DNA of 64,000 nucleotides from JAVBME01 sp031552765 (GCA_031552765.1 JAVBME010000002.1:50372-114371); one strand, 5' to 3'. Shown: positions 7,498-16,536, numbered from the stretch's first letter. Notes: generated from the sequence alone by a model not told the origin. Translations and numbers: made by a program.

Positions 7498-8790
7498 TTG
7501 GATTTTCTAATCGTTTTTGCCAATATAATAGCGGTTTTTTTGCTTGTCGCACTTAATGGTTTTTTTGTTGCGGCAGAGTTTTCCATGGTCAAAATCCGCA
7601 TAGGGCGGCTTGACACTCTTATCCGTGAAGGACACAGCGGCGCGCATTACGCGCGTGAAGTAGCCCTGCACCTAGATGCCTACCTCTCCGCCTGCCAGCT
7701 TGGCATAACGCTGGCCTCCCTCGGCCTTGGCTGGATAGGCGAACCGGCGGTAGCGGAAATGATAAGCCCGCTTTTACAGCGTGTTGGTTTAGGCAGAGAA
7801 GCCGTAACGACGATCTCCTTTATCATCGCTTTTTCCATAATCACAGCTCTTCATATAATATTGGGCGAACTCGTGCCTAAAACACTGTCCATACAAATGG
7901 CGGAAAGGGTCACCTTGGTTACCGCCCAGCCGCTCATTATCTTTTACAAGATAATGTATCCTTTCATCTGGATTCTAAACGGGATATCCAACAAACTCAT
8001 CTCGCATATTGGCATAGACCCGCAGGAAGCACATGAAAGCGCCCACTCCGACGTAGAACTGCGCGAGTTGATGGAAGAAAGCCATAAAAGCGGGCTTTTA
8101 GACCATACGGAAATGACCTTGATGGATAACGTGTTTGATTTTACCGAGCGTACCGCCAGGGAAATAATGATACCCCGCACAGAGATGATCTGCCTGTATG
8201 AGGAAAAGCCTTTCGAAGAGAACCTCGAAATCGCATTGTCCGAGCAGATCACCCGCTATCCTTTCTGTATGCCTGACAAAGACAACATCGCCGGCTTCAT
8301 ACATATAAAGGATATTTTGCACATGTTGGCGAGAAAACAGGCCCAAGACTTGAAAAGTATCGTCCGCCCCCTGACTACTGTGCCGGAAACCATGCCGGTG
8401 ACAGAACTGCTAAAACAGATGCAAAAAGAAGGTACGCAAATAGTCCTCTTAATCGACGAATATGGCGGTACGGCCGGAATAGTAACGCTGGAAGATATTA
8501 TCGAAGAGATTTTCGGCGAAATACAGGACGAATTTGACGAAGAACGCGAACCTATAGAAAAGCGCTTCGACGGCTATTCTGTAGCCGGACTTGTACTCAT
8601 CGAAGAAGTGAACGACCTTTTGGATATACAGCTTGACATGGAAGTAGCGGATACGATAGGCGGCTGGCTGTACTGTCAACTAGGCGTAAACCCCGAGCCC
8701 GGGCAAACCTTTATTATAGACGGCTTTTCTTTTACAGTTGAAGAAGTGGACAACCTGCGAATAGTGCGGGTAAAAATAAAGCGGTTGTAG
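7498..8790 (+). CDS. CNNM/CorC family transporter-associated protein (DUF21-CBS-CorC)
   Basis: 430 residues with the standard order of the hemolysin-C-like family: DUF21 membrane domain (about 1-195, several hydrophobic helices, GLGWIGEPAVAEM and LGELVPKTL), a CBS pair (about 210-335, including IMIPRTEM and LIDEYGGTAGIVTLED) and a C-terminal CorC/HlyC domain. Family members have been linked to magnesium or other cation export and to membrane stress; 'hemolysin' labels are historical. The start is a TTG with GGTGG 12 bases upstream, a little far. It follows mscL closely and ends at a strong terminator, so the two probably form an operon. Confidence 0.9.
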   Translation: MDFLIVFANIIAVFLLVALNGFFVAAEFSMVKIRIGRLDTLIREGHSGAHYAREVALHLDAYLSACQLGITLASLGLGWIGEPAVAEMISPLLQRVGLGREAVTTISFIIAFSIITALHIILGELVPKTLSIQMAERVTLVTAQPLIIFYKIMYPFIWILNGISNKLISHIGIDPQEAHESAHSDVELRELMEESHKSGLLDHTEMTLMDNVFDFTERTAREIMIPRTEMICLYEEKPFEENLEIALSEQITRYPFCMPDKDNIAGFIHIKDILHMLARKQAQDLKSIVRPLTTVPETMPVTELLKQMQKEGTQIVLLIDEYGGTAGIVTLEDIIEEIFGEIQDEFDEEREPIEKRFDGYSVAGLVLIEEVNDLLDIQLDMEVADTIGGWLYCQLGVNPEPGQTFIIDGFSFTVEEVDNLRIVRVKIKRL

Positions 8791-8804
8791 CCATACCGCT
8801 AGCA

Positions 8805-8852
8805 ATACCAAAAACTCTTGCGCCACCATTGCGGCGCAAGAGTTTTTGGTAT
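8805..8852 (+). terminator. Terminator after the mscL-CNNM operon
   Basis: Perfect 20-base stem with 8-base loop; right arm ends in AGTTTTTGGTAT. The arms are A-rich and T-rich outside a GC core, so it might also work in the other direction. Confidence 0.85.
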
Positions 8853-8934
8853 CATATGCATATGATGAAGGAAAAAGCGAAAGCGACAAAGAATTATGTT
8901 ATGTTGAATATTTTATGTTTCCAGGGGTGCCATT

Positions 8935-10236
8935 ATGAATTCTCTTAACTTGGAAATCAAGCAAAATCTTAATATGACGCAGCAACTAGTACAAGCCGTG
9001 ACCATCTTAGCAATGTCCGGTCAAGAACTCAATGATATGGTCGACAAAGAATTGCTGGAAAATCCTGTGTTGGAGCTGGTCGACAATACCGCCACGATTC
9101 GCCTCGACGACCGTTGGATGCAGCATTACAGGCAAAAGGAAGATGGCGATGCTTTTTACGCCATGGCGGAAACACCCGGCAATTTGCAGGACCAGCTTAT
9201 GGACCAGGTAGTGCTGTGCATTAAAACCGAAAAAGAAAAAACCATAGCCGAGTATATTATCGGCTCACTCAATGAAAGCGGTTATCTGGAACAGCCGCTG
9301 GCGGCTATTGCGAAAAAACTCTCGGTTACAGCCAAAGAAGTCGACTGTGTCAGGCAAATAATCCAGGAGTTGGACCCTATTGGTTTTGCTTCTTTAAATG
9401 TGCAGGAATTTTTACTTTTGCAGTTGTCCAAGCGCACTCAAGACAACAAAACGCAACTAGCGCAGCTGATTATCGAAAAATATCTTGAAGCATTGTCGGA
9501 AGAAGATTTTGAAAGCATCAGCATGGATACCGACAAGGATATCGACCTGGTAAAAGAGGCCGCCGCACTGATACGCCACCTGAACCCACGGCCGATAAAC
9601 GCCTGGCTCGGGAAGTCCGGCATGCAGTATATCACGCCGGATATCATGATTGAAAAAATCGAGGATAAATTTGTCGTTTCCTTAAATCCTATCTATACCC
9701 GCACTTTGCGCATCCAGGACGAATACGCGCAAATGCGCAAAAGTGTGGACAGCGATACGAAAAAATACATCAGTAAAAATATCCGTTCCGCCACCTGGAT
9801 AATCCAATGCTTACAACAGCGGGAAAAGACCATACGCAAGATAAGCGAGATAATCGTAGAACTGCAACATGATTTTCTCGAACACGGCCCACTGTACATG
9901 CAGCCCCTGACTCTAAGGGAAGTCGCCAAACTGGTCGGCGTACATGAGTCCACTGTTAGCCGTACTTTGAGCAACAAGTATGCCCAAACCCCGCACGGCA
10001 CTATACCGCTGAAATCATTTTTCCCGTCCGGTATTTGCTGCAACGGCGGCAATAAAATAAACTGCGCCAAAATCCAAAGGCGCATAGCCGAAATTGTAAA
10101 AAGCAACCAAAAACTGAGCGATCAAAAAATTGCCGATATGCTGTCGCACGAAGGTATATCCATCGCCCGGCGCACAGTAGCTAAATACCGTGACATCATT
10201 GGCCTGAAATCTTCTTTCAACCGCAAAAAAAGTTGA
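8935..10236 (+). CDS. rpoN: RNA polymerase sigma-54 factor
   Basis: Sigma-54 directs RNA polymerase to -24/-12 promoters and needs ATP-driven enhancer-binding activators. The 433-residue protein has the glutamine-rich region I (LNMTQQLVQAVTILAM, ELLENPVLEL), core-binding region II-III, the helix-turn-helix LREVAKLVGVHESTVSRTLS with PLKSFFPSG, and an intact RpoN box ARRTVAKYR (411-419). No enhancer-binding activator is encoded in the window. The tyrS promoter overlaps the stop codon, so tyrS is transcribed separately. Confidence 0.97.
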   Translation: MNSLNLEIKQNLNMTQQLVQAVTILAMSGQELNDMVDKELLENPVLELVDNTATIRLDDRWMQHYRQKEDGDAFYAMAETPGNLQDQLMDQVVLCIKTEKEKTIAEYIIGSLNESGYLEQPLAAIAKKLSVTAKEVDCVRQIIQELDPIGFASLNVQEFLLLQLSKRTQDNKTQLAQLIIEKYLEALSEEDFESISMDTDKDIDLVKEAAALIRHLNPRPINAWLGKSGMQYITPDIMIEKIEDKFVVSLNPIYTRTLRIQDEYAQMRKSVDSDTKKYISKNIRSATWIIQCLQQREKTIRKISEIIVELQHDFLEHGPLYMQPLTLREVAKLVGVHESTVSRTLSNKYAQTPHGTIPLKSFFPSGICCNGGNKINCAKIQRRIAEIVKSNQKLSDQKIADMLSHEGISIARRTVAKYRDIIGLKSSFNRKKS

Positions 10237-10261
10237 CAATAGCAAAACTTCTTGTTATAGT
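10233..10261 (+). promoter_or_regulatory. Promoter of the tyrS T-box transcript
   Basis: Perfect TTGACA (10233-10238), 17-base spacer and TATAGT (10256-10261). It overlaps the rpoN stop codon and places transcription start near 10268, at the 5' edge of the T-box leader. Confidence 0.8.
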
Positions 10262-10264
10262 TTT

Positions 10265-10514
10265 GGCAAATGACATATCGTATTGATGCTATGACAGGGT
10301 CAAGTAGCCGGAAGTGTTTTCCCAAGAGAGCCGGGGGGTGGTGCGACCTGGTGAAAACATCCTGTGTGAATACTCCCCGGAGCAGTACACCGAACAAAGT
10401 AGGCTGTGCCGTATTCCTTCGATACAGGAGCAATGAAGTGGCCTGTTTGGGCAACAAGGGTGGTACCGCGGAACTTTCGTCCCTTTCCAGAAGAAAATCT
10501 GGAAAGGGTTTTTT
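10265..10514 (+). promoter_or_regulatory. T-box riboswitch of tyrS
   Basis: Contains the T-box core AAGGGTGGTACCGCGG (10456-10471) and a terminator CCCTTTCCAGA / TCTGGAAAGGG (10481-10508) followed by six T. A TAC triplet in GTGAATACTCC fits a tyrosine specifier. The TGGT bulge matches the ACCA end of tRNA-Tyr with discriminator A. Uncharged tRNA-Tyr should stabilise the antiterminator and allow tyrS transcription. Confidence 0.95.
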
Positions 10515-10539
10515 ATTTAAATTTGGGAGGGTTATGGAA

Positions 10540-11760
10540 ATGTCTGCATACGATGTACTTCAAGAACGCGGCTTTATTCAGCAAATGTCACACGAGGAGG
10601 AATTAAGGGACCTTTTAGCGAAAGAAAAGATTACATTCTATATCGGTTTTGACCCCACGGCCGATAGTTTGCACGTTGGCCATTTTATAGCGCTTATGGC
10701 CATGAGCCACATGCAAAGAGCGGGGCACCGTCCCATCTGCCTTTTAGGCGGAGGCACGGCCATGGTCGGCGATCCCAGCGGCAAAGACAGTATGCGCCGC
10801 ATTATGACTAAAGAAGAAATACAAAACAATGCCGACTGCTTTAAAAAGCAGATGGCTAAATTTATTGATTTTTCCGACGGCAAAGCCATCATGGAAAATA
10901 ACGCCAACTGGCTGCTTGAGCTCAACTACATAGAGCTTTTGCGCGAAGTAGGAGCGCATTTTTCTGTGAACCGCATGCTTACCGCCGAATGTTTCAAGCA
11001 ACGAATGGAAAAAGGCCTGTCCTTTTTTGAATTTAACTATATGATAATGCAAGCCTATGACTTTTGGGAGCTCAACCGACGTTACGGCTGCATCCTCCAA
11101 ATGGGCGGCGACGACCAATGGTCGAACATCCTGGCCGGCGTAGACCTTATCCGCCGTAAGGAAGCTAAACCCGCCTATTGCCTGACTTGCACGCTTTTAA
11201 CTACCAGCGAAGGCAAAAAAATGGGCAAAACGGAAAAAGGAGCTCTTTGGCTGGACCCGGAAAAAACCAGCCCGTATGATTTTTACCAATACTGGCGCAA
11301 TATAGACGATGCCGATGTAGAAAAATGCCTGGCGCTCCTCACCTACCTGCCTATGGATGAAGTGCGTCGCCTGGGCGCACTAAAAGACGCCCAGATAAAC
11401 GAAGCAAAAAAAGTCCTCGCCTATGAAATAACCAGTCTTGTGCACAGCAAAGAAGACGCGGAAAAAGCCAAACAAGCGGCAGAAGCCCTGTTTGGCGGCG
11501 GCGGCGCCCTCGATAACGTCCCGACCGTCACGATAAGTCATACACAAAGCAGTGAAAAAATCGTCGACCTTTTAGCCTCTACCGGCATTGCCGCCAGCAA
11601 AGGCGAAGCCAGGCGATTGATCGCCGGCGGCGGTTTGTATCTGGCGGACGAAAAGATCACCGACCCGGAATACTCGCTTTCTCCTGCCCTTTTTGACGAC
11701 AAAAACAGCCTTTTGGTCCGTAAAGGTAAAAAAACTTACCACCGACTGGTTATAGAATAA
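10540..11760 (+). CDS. tyrS: Tyrosine--tRNA ligase
   Basis: Class I synthetase charging tRNA-Tyr. Start placed at the ATG at 10540: GGGAGG at 10525-10530 is well spaced for it, while the ATG at 10534 is too close, and any earlier start lies inside the T-box. The 406-residue product has HVGH (45-48, HIGH motif), KMGKT (227-231, KMSKS motif), the tyrosine-pocket segment GGDDQWSNILAG, and a C-terminal S4 RNA-binding domain from about residue 340 (GIAASKGEARRLIAGGGLYL). A Cys-motif family gene follows after 22 bases. Confidence 0.97.
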   Translation: MSAYDVLQERGFIQQMSHEEELRDLLAKEKITFYIGFDPTADSLHVGHFIALMAMSHMQRAGHRPICLLGGGTAMVGDPSGKDSMRRIMTKEEIQNNADCFKKQMAKFIDFSDGKAIMENNANWLLELNYIELLREVGAHFSVNRMLTAECFKQRMEKGLSFFEFNYMIMQAYDFWELNRRYGCILQMGGDDQWSNILAGVDLIRRKEAKPAYCLTCTLLTTSEGKKMGKTEKGALWLDPEKTSPYDFYQYWRNIDDADVEKCLALLTYLPMDEVRRLGALKDAQINEAKKVLAYEITSLVHSKEDAEKAKQAAEALFGGGGALDNVPTVTISHTQSSEKIVDLLASTGIAASKGEARRLIAGGGLYLADEKITDPEYSLSPALFDDKNSLLVRKGKKTYHRLVIE

Positions 11761-11782
11761 TAAACAAAAGGGAGTGTTGATT

Positions 11783-12226
11783 ATGTCTGAGTTTGTTGAA
11801 CAGGCGGCCGCCCTGGGAGCGGAAAACTACAAGAACGGGATAAACTGTGCTGAAGCCATCATTACCACTTTTGACAAGCTATGCCATCTTGGCATAGGCG
11901 AACAGGTCAAAATGGCCAGCGGTTTTGGCGGCGGCATCGGCCAATGTGGCGATCTGTGCGGCGCACTGTCCGGCTGTGTCATGGTACTGGGTTCTTTCGG
12001 CGGGCGTCCGCATCCGCCGGAAGGAGACCGCGCGGCAATCTACGCTTTAGCTAAAGGCTTTTACCAAAAATTCATCGAGGTAAACCAAGTCACAGACTGC
12101 ATCCCGTTGCGCAAATTTGACTCCGGCACGCGTGAACAAAGGATAAACTGCCTGAAGCTGGTATCTAACACGGCAAAATTGCTGGCAGAATACCTTGAAG
12201 AAAAAGGATTGGTAAAAGAACAGTAA
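11783..12226 (+). CDS. C-GCAxxG-C-C family (putative redox/metal) protein
   Basis: 147 residues, start at the ATG at 11783 with AAAGGGAG eight bases upstream. It carries the spaced cysteine pattern of the C_GCAxxG_C_C family: NCAEA (C22), then GGGIGQCGDLCGALSGC (C55, C59, C65), and another cysteine near INCLKL. Members are small cytoplasmic proteins common in anaerobes, presumed to bind metal or be redox-active; no reaction is established. It may be co-transcribed with tyrS and ends at a strong terminator. Confidence 0.85.
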   Translation: MSEFVEQAAALGAENYKNGINCAEAIITTFDKLCHLGIGEQVKMASGFGGGIGQCGDLCGALSGCVMVLGSFGGRPHPPEGDRAAIYALAKGFYQKFIEVNQVTDCIPLRKFDSGTREQRINCLKLVSNTAKLLAEYLEEKGLVKEQ

Positions 12227-12231
12227 AAACG

Positions 12232-12278
12232 AAAAAAGCAGTGCGGCCTCTCTCGAAACGGGGCCGCACTGCTTTTTT
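12232..12278 (+). terminator. Terminator downstream of the tyrS operon
   Basis: Six A, stem GCAGTGCGGCC / GGCCGCACTGC with 13-base loop, then six T (12273-12278). Symmetric A and T tracts make it usable by the convergent transporter gene as well. Confidence 0.9.
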
Positions 12279-12282
12279 ATGA

Positions 12283-13557
12283 TCATTTACCAGGGAAAAA
12301 CGGGAACACTATCGGCAATATCGCCATCGAGAGAATAAAGCAGATCACTATCATCCCAATACCGGGCTTGACATAATCCATGAATTTGTAGCCTCCAGGG
12401 CCAAGGATAAGCGTATTGGGCGGCGTACCGACGGGCGTTGCGTACGCGCTGGCCGCCGAAATGGCTATCGCCATAAGTACTGCGTGCGGGCTGGCGCCAA
12501 GTTTTTGCGCTATCGATATGCCTATCGGCGCAAACAGCGCGGTCGCCGCAGTGTTGGACATAAACTGGGTCAGGATGCTGGCTATTATAAACAGTACTGC
12601 CATCACCATGTACGGCGAAGGGTCGCCGCCCATCATACCGACCGCCGCATCGGCAACCAACCTGCCGGCGCCGCTTTTATCCAGCGCTTCCGCTACCGCC
12701 ATCATCATGCCCAAAAGGAACATGGTCACCCAGTCGATAGAGGCATAGGCTTGTTTTTCCGTCAGACAGCCGGTCAGTACGCAGACTATCGCGCCGATGA
12801 CCGCAGCTACGTGCAGAGGCATCCAGGAAAAATCCAACGCCATGAAAATGACAACTACCAAAAGAGTAATACCGGATATCATTTGTTTTTTGGGATCTCT
12901 GACAGTTGTCTCAAACTCCTGCTCTATTTCCTGCTCGGCCGACAGTTCAGCTTTAGGCAATAAGTGCCTGCCGATAGTCGCCATATAAATTATACCGGCT
13001 ATGGAAATGGGTATGCCGATCCAAGCAAATTCAAAAAAACCGAACTTGGGCAGTTTCGCCGCTTCCAACGCAGTATTTACGATAAGATTGGGCGGCGTGC
13101 CCACTAGCGTTATAGAACCGCCCCAACTACAGGCAAAAGCCAGTGGCATAAGCTGGCGTGAAGCCGGTATTTTTGCGGCCGCGCAAATGCTGAGCGCAAC
13201 CGGCATCAGACAGGCGCAGGTACCGGTATTGGACAAAACGGAGGATAAAATAGTAGCTGGCAGCATGATGCCCATCATCAACCCCGCCTCGCTTTTGCCA
13301 AACCGCCTGACTACCGCTTCACCCACTGATTGGGCAAGCCCGGTATGAAACATCGCCGCGCCGACAATGAACATGCCGCCAAAGAGGACGATCGTCGAAT
13401 TAGCCATACCCAGGAATATGCGCCCCATGGGTAAAACGCCCACGAATGCACAGGCTATGGCGCCGCCTATCGCGGTAATGGCCAGAGGTATCATTTCAGT
13501 TATGAAAAGTATTGCGATAAAGACCAGAATAATTAAAGTTTTTACTGCCGGAGTCAT
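12283..13557 (-). CDS. DASS (SLC13) family anion:sodium symporter, copy 1
   Basis: 424-residue inner-membrane protein of the divalent anion:Na+ symporter family (dicarboxylates or sulfate). Multiple hydrophobic helices, and the two SNT signatures of the family are present: LSNTGTCACLMP (109-111) and MSNTAATALFAP (334-336), each next to a proline-containing substrate/sodium loop (GTPPN at 153-157 and 378-382). Start at the ATG at 13557 with GGAGGG upstream; the longer frame adds 39 untypical residues. It aligns without gaps to copy 2, 1595 bases away, and shares long identical DNA blocks with it. Substrate cannot be read from the sequence. Confidence 0.92.
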   Translation of the reverse strand: MTPAVKTLIILVFIAILFITEMIPLAITAIGGAIACAFVGVLPMGRIFLGMANSTIVLFGGMFIVGAAMFHTGLAQSVGEAVVRRFGKSEAGLMMGIMLPATILSSVLSNTGTCACLMPVALSICAAAKIPASRQLMPLAFACSWGGSITLVGTPPNLIVNTALEAAKLPKFGFFEFAWIGIPISIAGIIYMATIGRHLLPKAELSAEQEIEQEFETTVRDPKKQMISGITLLVVVIFMALDFSWMPLHVAAVIGAIVCVLTGCLTEKQAYASIDWVTMFLLGMMMAVAEALDKSGAGRLVADAAVGMMGGDPSPYMVMAVLFIIASILTQFMSNTAATALFAPIGISIAQKLGASPHAVLMAIAISAASAYATPVGTPPNTLILGPGGYKFMDYVKPGIGMIVICFILSMAILPIVFPFFPGK

Positions 13558-13739
13558 TATAAGTCCCTCCTTTTTATAAAATGGCCTTGTTAAGATTTTT
13601 ATATAAACACTGGTATATACCACTACGGCAATATACCGGTGGATTATTAGTTTAGATATTTTTAACACTATCATTTTTATTTAAAAACATTTTTAAAATT
13701 TTATTATATTTATTTATATTTGCCTATATAAGCACTGAT

Positions 13740-13774
13740 GTCCGGCTGCTGGCTAAAAGCGCCAACAACCGGAC
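13740..13774 (-). promoter_or_regulatory. RNA hairpin between the two transporter genes
   Basis: In the minus-strand transcript a 14-pair stem with a 7-base loop forms from GTCCGGTTGTTGGC and GCCAGCAGCCGGAC, using two G-U pairs; on the plus strand these become C-A mismatches, so the structure belongs to the transporter mRNA. It is not followed by a T run, so it might be a processing or stability element rather than a simple terminator. Confidence 0.5.
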
Positions 13775-13877
13775 GTTCAGTGGTTTTTTCGAAGTGATAT
13801 ATTTTGTTTTTATCGATTTGTAAAAGCGCTATTTAGAGAATTGTTTTTTTCTTTACTTTAATTAATTTAAAAAATAG

Positions 13878-15152
13878 TTATTTAGCGGGGAAGAAGGGGA
13901 ATACTATTGGCAACAATACCATACAGAGGATAAAGCAGATGACTATCATACCAATACCTGGTTTGACAAAGTCCATGAATTTGTAGCCGCCGGGGCCGAG
14001 GATAAGCGTATTGGGCGGCGTACCGACAGGCGTCGCGTATGCGCTGGCTGCCGAAATGGCTATCGCCATAAGCACCGCGTGCGGGCTGGCGCCAAGTTTT
14101 TGCGCTATCGATATGCCTATCGGCGCAAACAGCGCGGTCGCCGCAGTGTTGGACATAAACTGGGTCAGGATGCTGGCTATTATGAATAGTACCGCCATCA
14201 CCATGTACGGCGAAGGAGTACCACCCATCATGCCGACCGCACCGTCCGCAATAAGTTTGCCGGCGCCGCTTTTATCCAGCGCTTCCGCTACCGCCATCAT
14301 CATGCCCAAAAGGAACATGGTCACCCAGTCGATAGAGGCATAGGCTTGTTTTTCCGTCAGGCAGCCGGTCAGCACGCAGACTATCGCGCCGATGACCGCA
14401 GCTACATGCAGAGGCATCCATTTGTAGTCAAGCGCCATAAAAATGACCACTACAAGGAGGGTTATACCGGAAATCCATTTTTTCTTCGGATCTTTCACAG
14501 AGGCTGCGATTTCTTGTTCTATTTCCTGGTCAGCCGACAATTCCATCTTGGGCAACAGATGCTTGCCGATAGTTACCATGTAGATTATACCGGCGATGGA
14601 AATAGGTATGCCAACCCAGGCAAAGTCAAAAAAGCCGAATTTGGGCAATTTAGCCGCTTCGAGGGCCGAGTTTACAATAAGGTTGGGCGGCGTGCCCACA
14701 AGGGTTATAGAACCGCCCCAACTACAGGCAAAAGCCAGTGGCATAAGCTGGCGTGAAGCCGGTATTTTTGCGGCTGCGCAAATACTGAGCACAACCGGCA
14801 TCAGACAGGCGCAGGTGCCGGTATTGGACAGGACAGCGGAAAGGAACGTAGCCGGCAGCATAACGCCTACCATCAGTCCGGTCTCGCTTTTGCCAAACTT
14901 TCTAACTACAGCCTCGCCCACCGATTGGGCAAGTCCGGTATGAAACATCGCCGCGCCGACAATGAACATGCCGCCAAAGAGGACGATCGTCGAATTAGCC
15001 ATACCCACGAACACACGCCCCATAGGTAAAACGCCTACAAGCGCGCAGGCTATGGCGCCGCCTATCGCGGTAATGGCAAGAGGTATCAATTCGGTTATGA
15101 AAAAGAACGCAATAAAAGCTAAAATAATCAGGGTTTTTACTGCTGGAGTCAT
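13878..15152 (-). CDS. DASS (SLC13) family anion:sodium symporter, copy 2
   Basis: 424 residues, same membrane plan, SNT motifs and GTPPN loops as copy 1. Start taken at 15152, the codon matching the start of copy 1; an ATG one codon earlier is also possible, with GGGAGGG upstream of both. Differences from copy 1 cluster in the cytoplasmic middle loop (about 200-230) and in scattered substitutions, so the two may differ in regulation or affinity. As the upstream gene it is closest to the AT-rich control region and probably drives transcription of both. Anaerobic Negativicutes often use such carriers for dicarboxylate exchange; that use here is inference. Confidence 0.92.
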   Translation of the reverse strand: MTPAVKTLIILAFIAFFFITELIPLAITAIGGAIACALVGVLPMGRVFVGMANSTIVLFGGMFIVGAAMFHTGLAQSVGEAVVRKFGKSETGLMVGVMLPATFLSAVLSNTGTCACLMPVVLSICAAAKIPASRQLMPLAFACSWGGSITLVGTPPNLIVNSALEAAKLPKFGFFDFAWVGIPISIAGIIYMVTIGKHLLPKMELSADQEIEQEIAASVKDPKKKWISGITLLVVVIFMALDYKWMPLHVAAVIGAIVCVLTGCLTEKQAYASIDWVTMFLLGMMMAVAEALDKSGAGKLIADGAVGMMGGTPSPYMVMAVLFIIASILTQFMSNTAATALFAPIGISIAQKLGASPHAVLMAIAISAASAYATPVGTPPNTLILGPGGYKFMDFVKPGIGMIVICFILCMVLLPIVFPFFPAK

Positions 15153-15788
15153 CATGAATCCCTCCCCTTGTACTGGTATAATAAAAATTTACAATAACGC
15201 CTTAAATATTTACAACTGTTTGCAAGAATTCCTGTTTTCAAGCATGATACGGCGCCCTAATCCCCCCTTCCCTACTCCATCGTTATATATTCCTCTTTTG
15301 GTTTCAATAACGAAACGGGTTTTGTTTCAAAAAATCCCCCGGTTTCATTAATTTTGAGGAATATAGACAACTTTGTTTAATATGCCAATACTGCAACTTG
15401 CAGCAATAGCAATAATTGAGATTATCATTTTTATTCTTTTGTTAAATAATTTTTTAAACAAAAAATAAATTTTTATAATCTCATTATTTAATTAAGCAAA
15501 TATTGTGCCAATTATACGAATTTTAAAAAAAGCCCCCACTTCCTACACTATATTGCATAGTAAATATATTATTGCATCATTATTACTGAAACTTAAAATA
15601 CTTTGTTTCAATACTGAAAGAAAGGTATTTTAACAATGTTACAAGGAAATTTTAGGTCTGATAATCTATTTAGATAACCGCTTTTCGGTTTCCCGATATT
15701 TCAAACTAAAATAAACAGCCAAACCGCAGGCGTATTTCCGCCATAAAACAGATATAAGAATTTTTTTTAAAAAACTATACCTAACCAC
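15153..15788. other. AT-rich intergenic control region
   Basis: More than 600 bases without a convincing gene between the divergent transporter and DUF3793 genes. It holds several GTTTC/GAAAC motifs: a dyad GTTTC-6-GAAAC (15301-15316), single GTTTC at 15324 and 15342, and GAAAC at 15588 with GTTTC at 15605. A 13-codon frame at about 15635 is too short to call. A regulator of the transporter genes may bind the GTTTC motifs. Confidence 0.4.
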
Positions 15789-15850
15789 TTGACTTTGAAT
15801 TAATGTCATGGTATCTTTATATCAAGTTAGGCTTAGATAACTAAATTAAG
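15789..15850 (+). promoter_or_regulatory. Promoter and possible metal-regulator operator for DUF3793-flavodoxin
   Basis: TTGACT (15789-15794), 17-base spacer, TATCTT (15812-15817). Just downstream, around the expected transcription start, lies TTAGGCTTAGATAACTAA (about 15827-15844), which partly resembles DtxR/IdeR-type operators. The promoter is well supported by spacing; the operator is a guess from similarity and from the iron-sparing nature of the genes. Confidence 0.45.
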
Positions 15851-15912
15851 CCGCTTGTTTTTTGCCTCAACAGTTAGTTAGGGTAAACAAATTTGCAAAA
15901 GGAGTTTTTCTC

Positions 15913-16518
15913 TTGCCGGAAAACTTATACTTTTTTAAACACTTGGCAGATTGCGATAAAAGCGAGCATTTGCACAAACTGATTGCATATGTAGTAACTC
16001 CGGTACTCAAAGGCCTTAAGCCTTCTGAACTGGTCGTGCTTAATGCAGATAGGTTTTTAGATCTTTGGACAAAAGAAAAACCAAAAATCCTTGCCACTTT
16101 GAAACTATGTTGCCGGGAGATGAGGCAGTCGGAAGAAAATATTCATCTTCTGTTTTATGACCCTACACTTTTAAGGCAAACACTTTGCAATGAAGATTGT
16201 TGCCGCATACTATCAGCCCATGGTTATCCAAAACAGTCTTCGGTAAACAACTTGCTGGGCATGTTGTCCAAACGCCTTTCTTATAAAAAATTCCCGCATG
16301 AAATTGGACTTTTTCTGGGTTACCCTCCCGGCGATGTACAAGGCTTCATAGATTGTCAGGGTAAAAATTTTCATCTTTGCCGTTACTGGAAAGTCTATGC
16401 CAATAAAGAAGAATGTTTATGTAAGTTCCAGCAACTAGACGCCGCAAAAAAAGAAGCGGCCGAAACACTCAGCCGCATGCCCGCAGATCATGCTATACAC
16501 TTATTGAAAGCAATTTAA
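15913..16518 (+). CDS. DUF3793 family protein
   Basis: 201 residues from a TTG start at 15913 preceded by AAAAGGAG. The C-terminal half has the family signature EIGLFLGYPPGDVQGFI followed by CRYWKVYANKEE. Several cysteines occur (CCREM, CNEDCC) without a clear metal-site spacing. No activity is known to me. The gene is followed after 18 bases by flavodoxin, a pairing seen in anaerobic Firmicutes, which suggests a link to iron limitation or electron transfer. That link is inference. Confidence 0.8.
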   Translation: MPENLYFFKHLADCDKSEHLHKLIAYVVTPVLKGLKPSELVVLNADRFLDLWTKEKPKILATLKLCCREMRQSEENIHLLFYDPTLLRQTLCNEDCCRILSAHGYPKQSSVNNLLGMLSKRLSYKKFPHEIGLFLGYPPGDVQGFIDCQGKNFHLCRYWKVYANKEECLCKFQQLDAAKKEAAETLSRMPADHAIHLLKAI

Positions 16519-16536
16519 TTTATGGAGGAATTGACA

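Larger units (their letters stand above)
12283..15152 (-). repeat. Tandem gene duplication with patches of perfect identity
   Basis: The two transporter genes form a direct repeat with constant offset of 1595 bases and no length change. Blocks of exact identity are 12482-12588 with 14077-14183 (107 bases), 12663-12765 with 14258-14360 (103), 13109-13179 with 14704-14774 (71) and 13340-13412 with 14935-15007 (73). Other segments, such as the middle loop, differ clearly. Confidence 0.9.

Noticed and set aside
15161..15300. Possible sigma-54 promoter ahead of the transporter genes, because rpoN is in the window
   Set aside because: The best GG...GC pair does not have the required ten-base spacing and no enhancer-binding protein is adjacent.
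15635..15676. 13-codon frame in the AT-rich gap, a possible leader peptide
   Set aside because: Ribosome-binding site is poorly spaced, and there is no downstream attenuator to give it meaning.
15153..15788. Repeated motifs as a CRISPR array
   Set aside because: The GTTTC motifs are five bases long, in both orientations and irregularly spaced; no repeat-spacer pattern exists here or elsewhere in the window.
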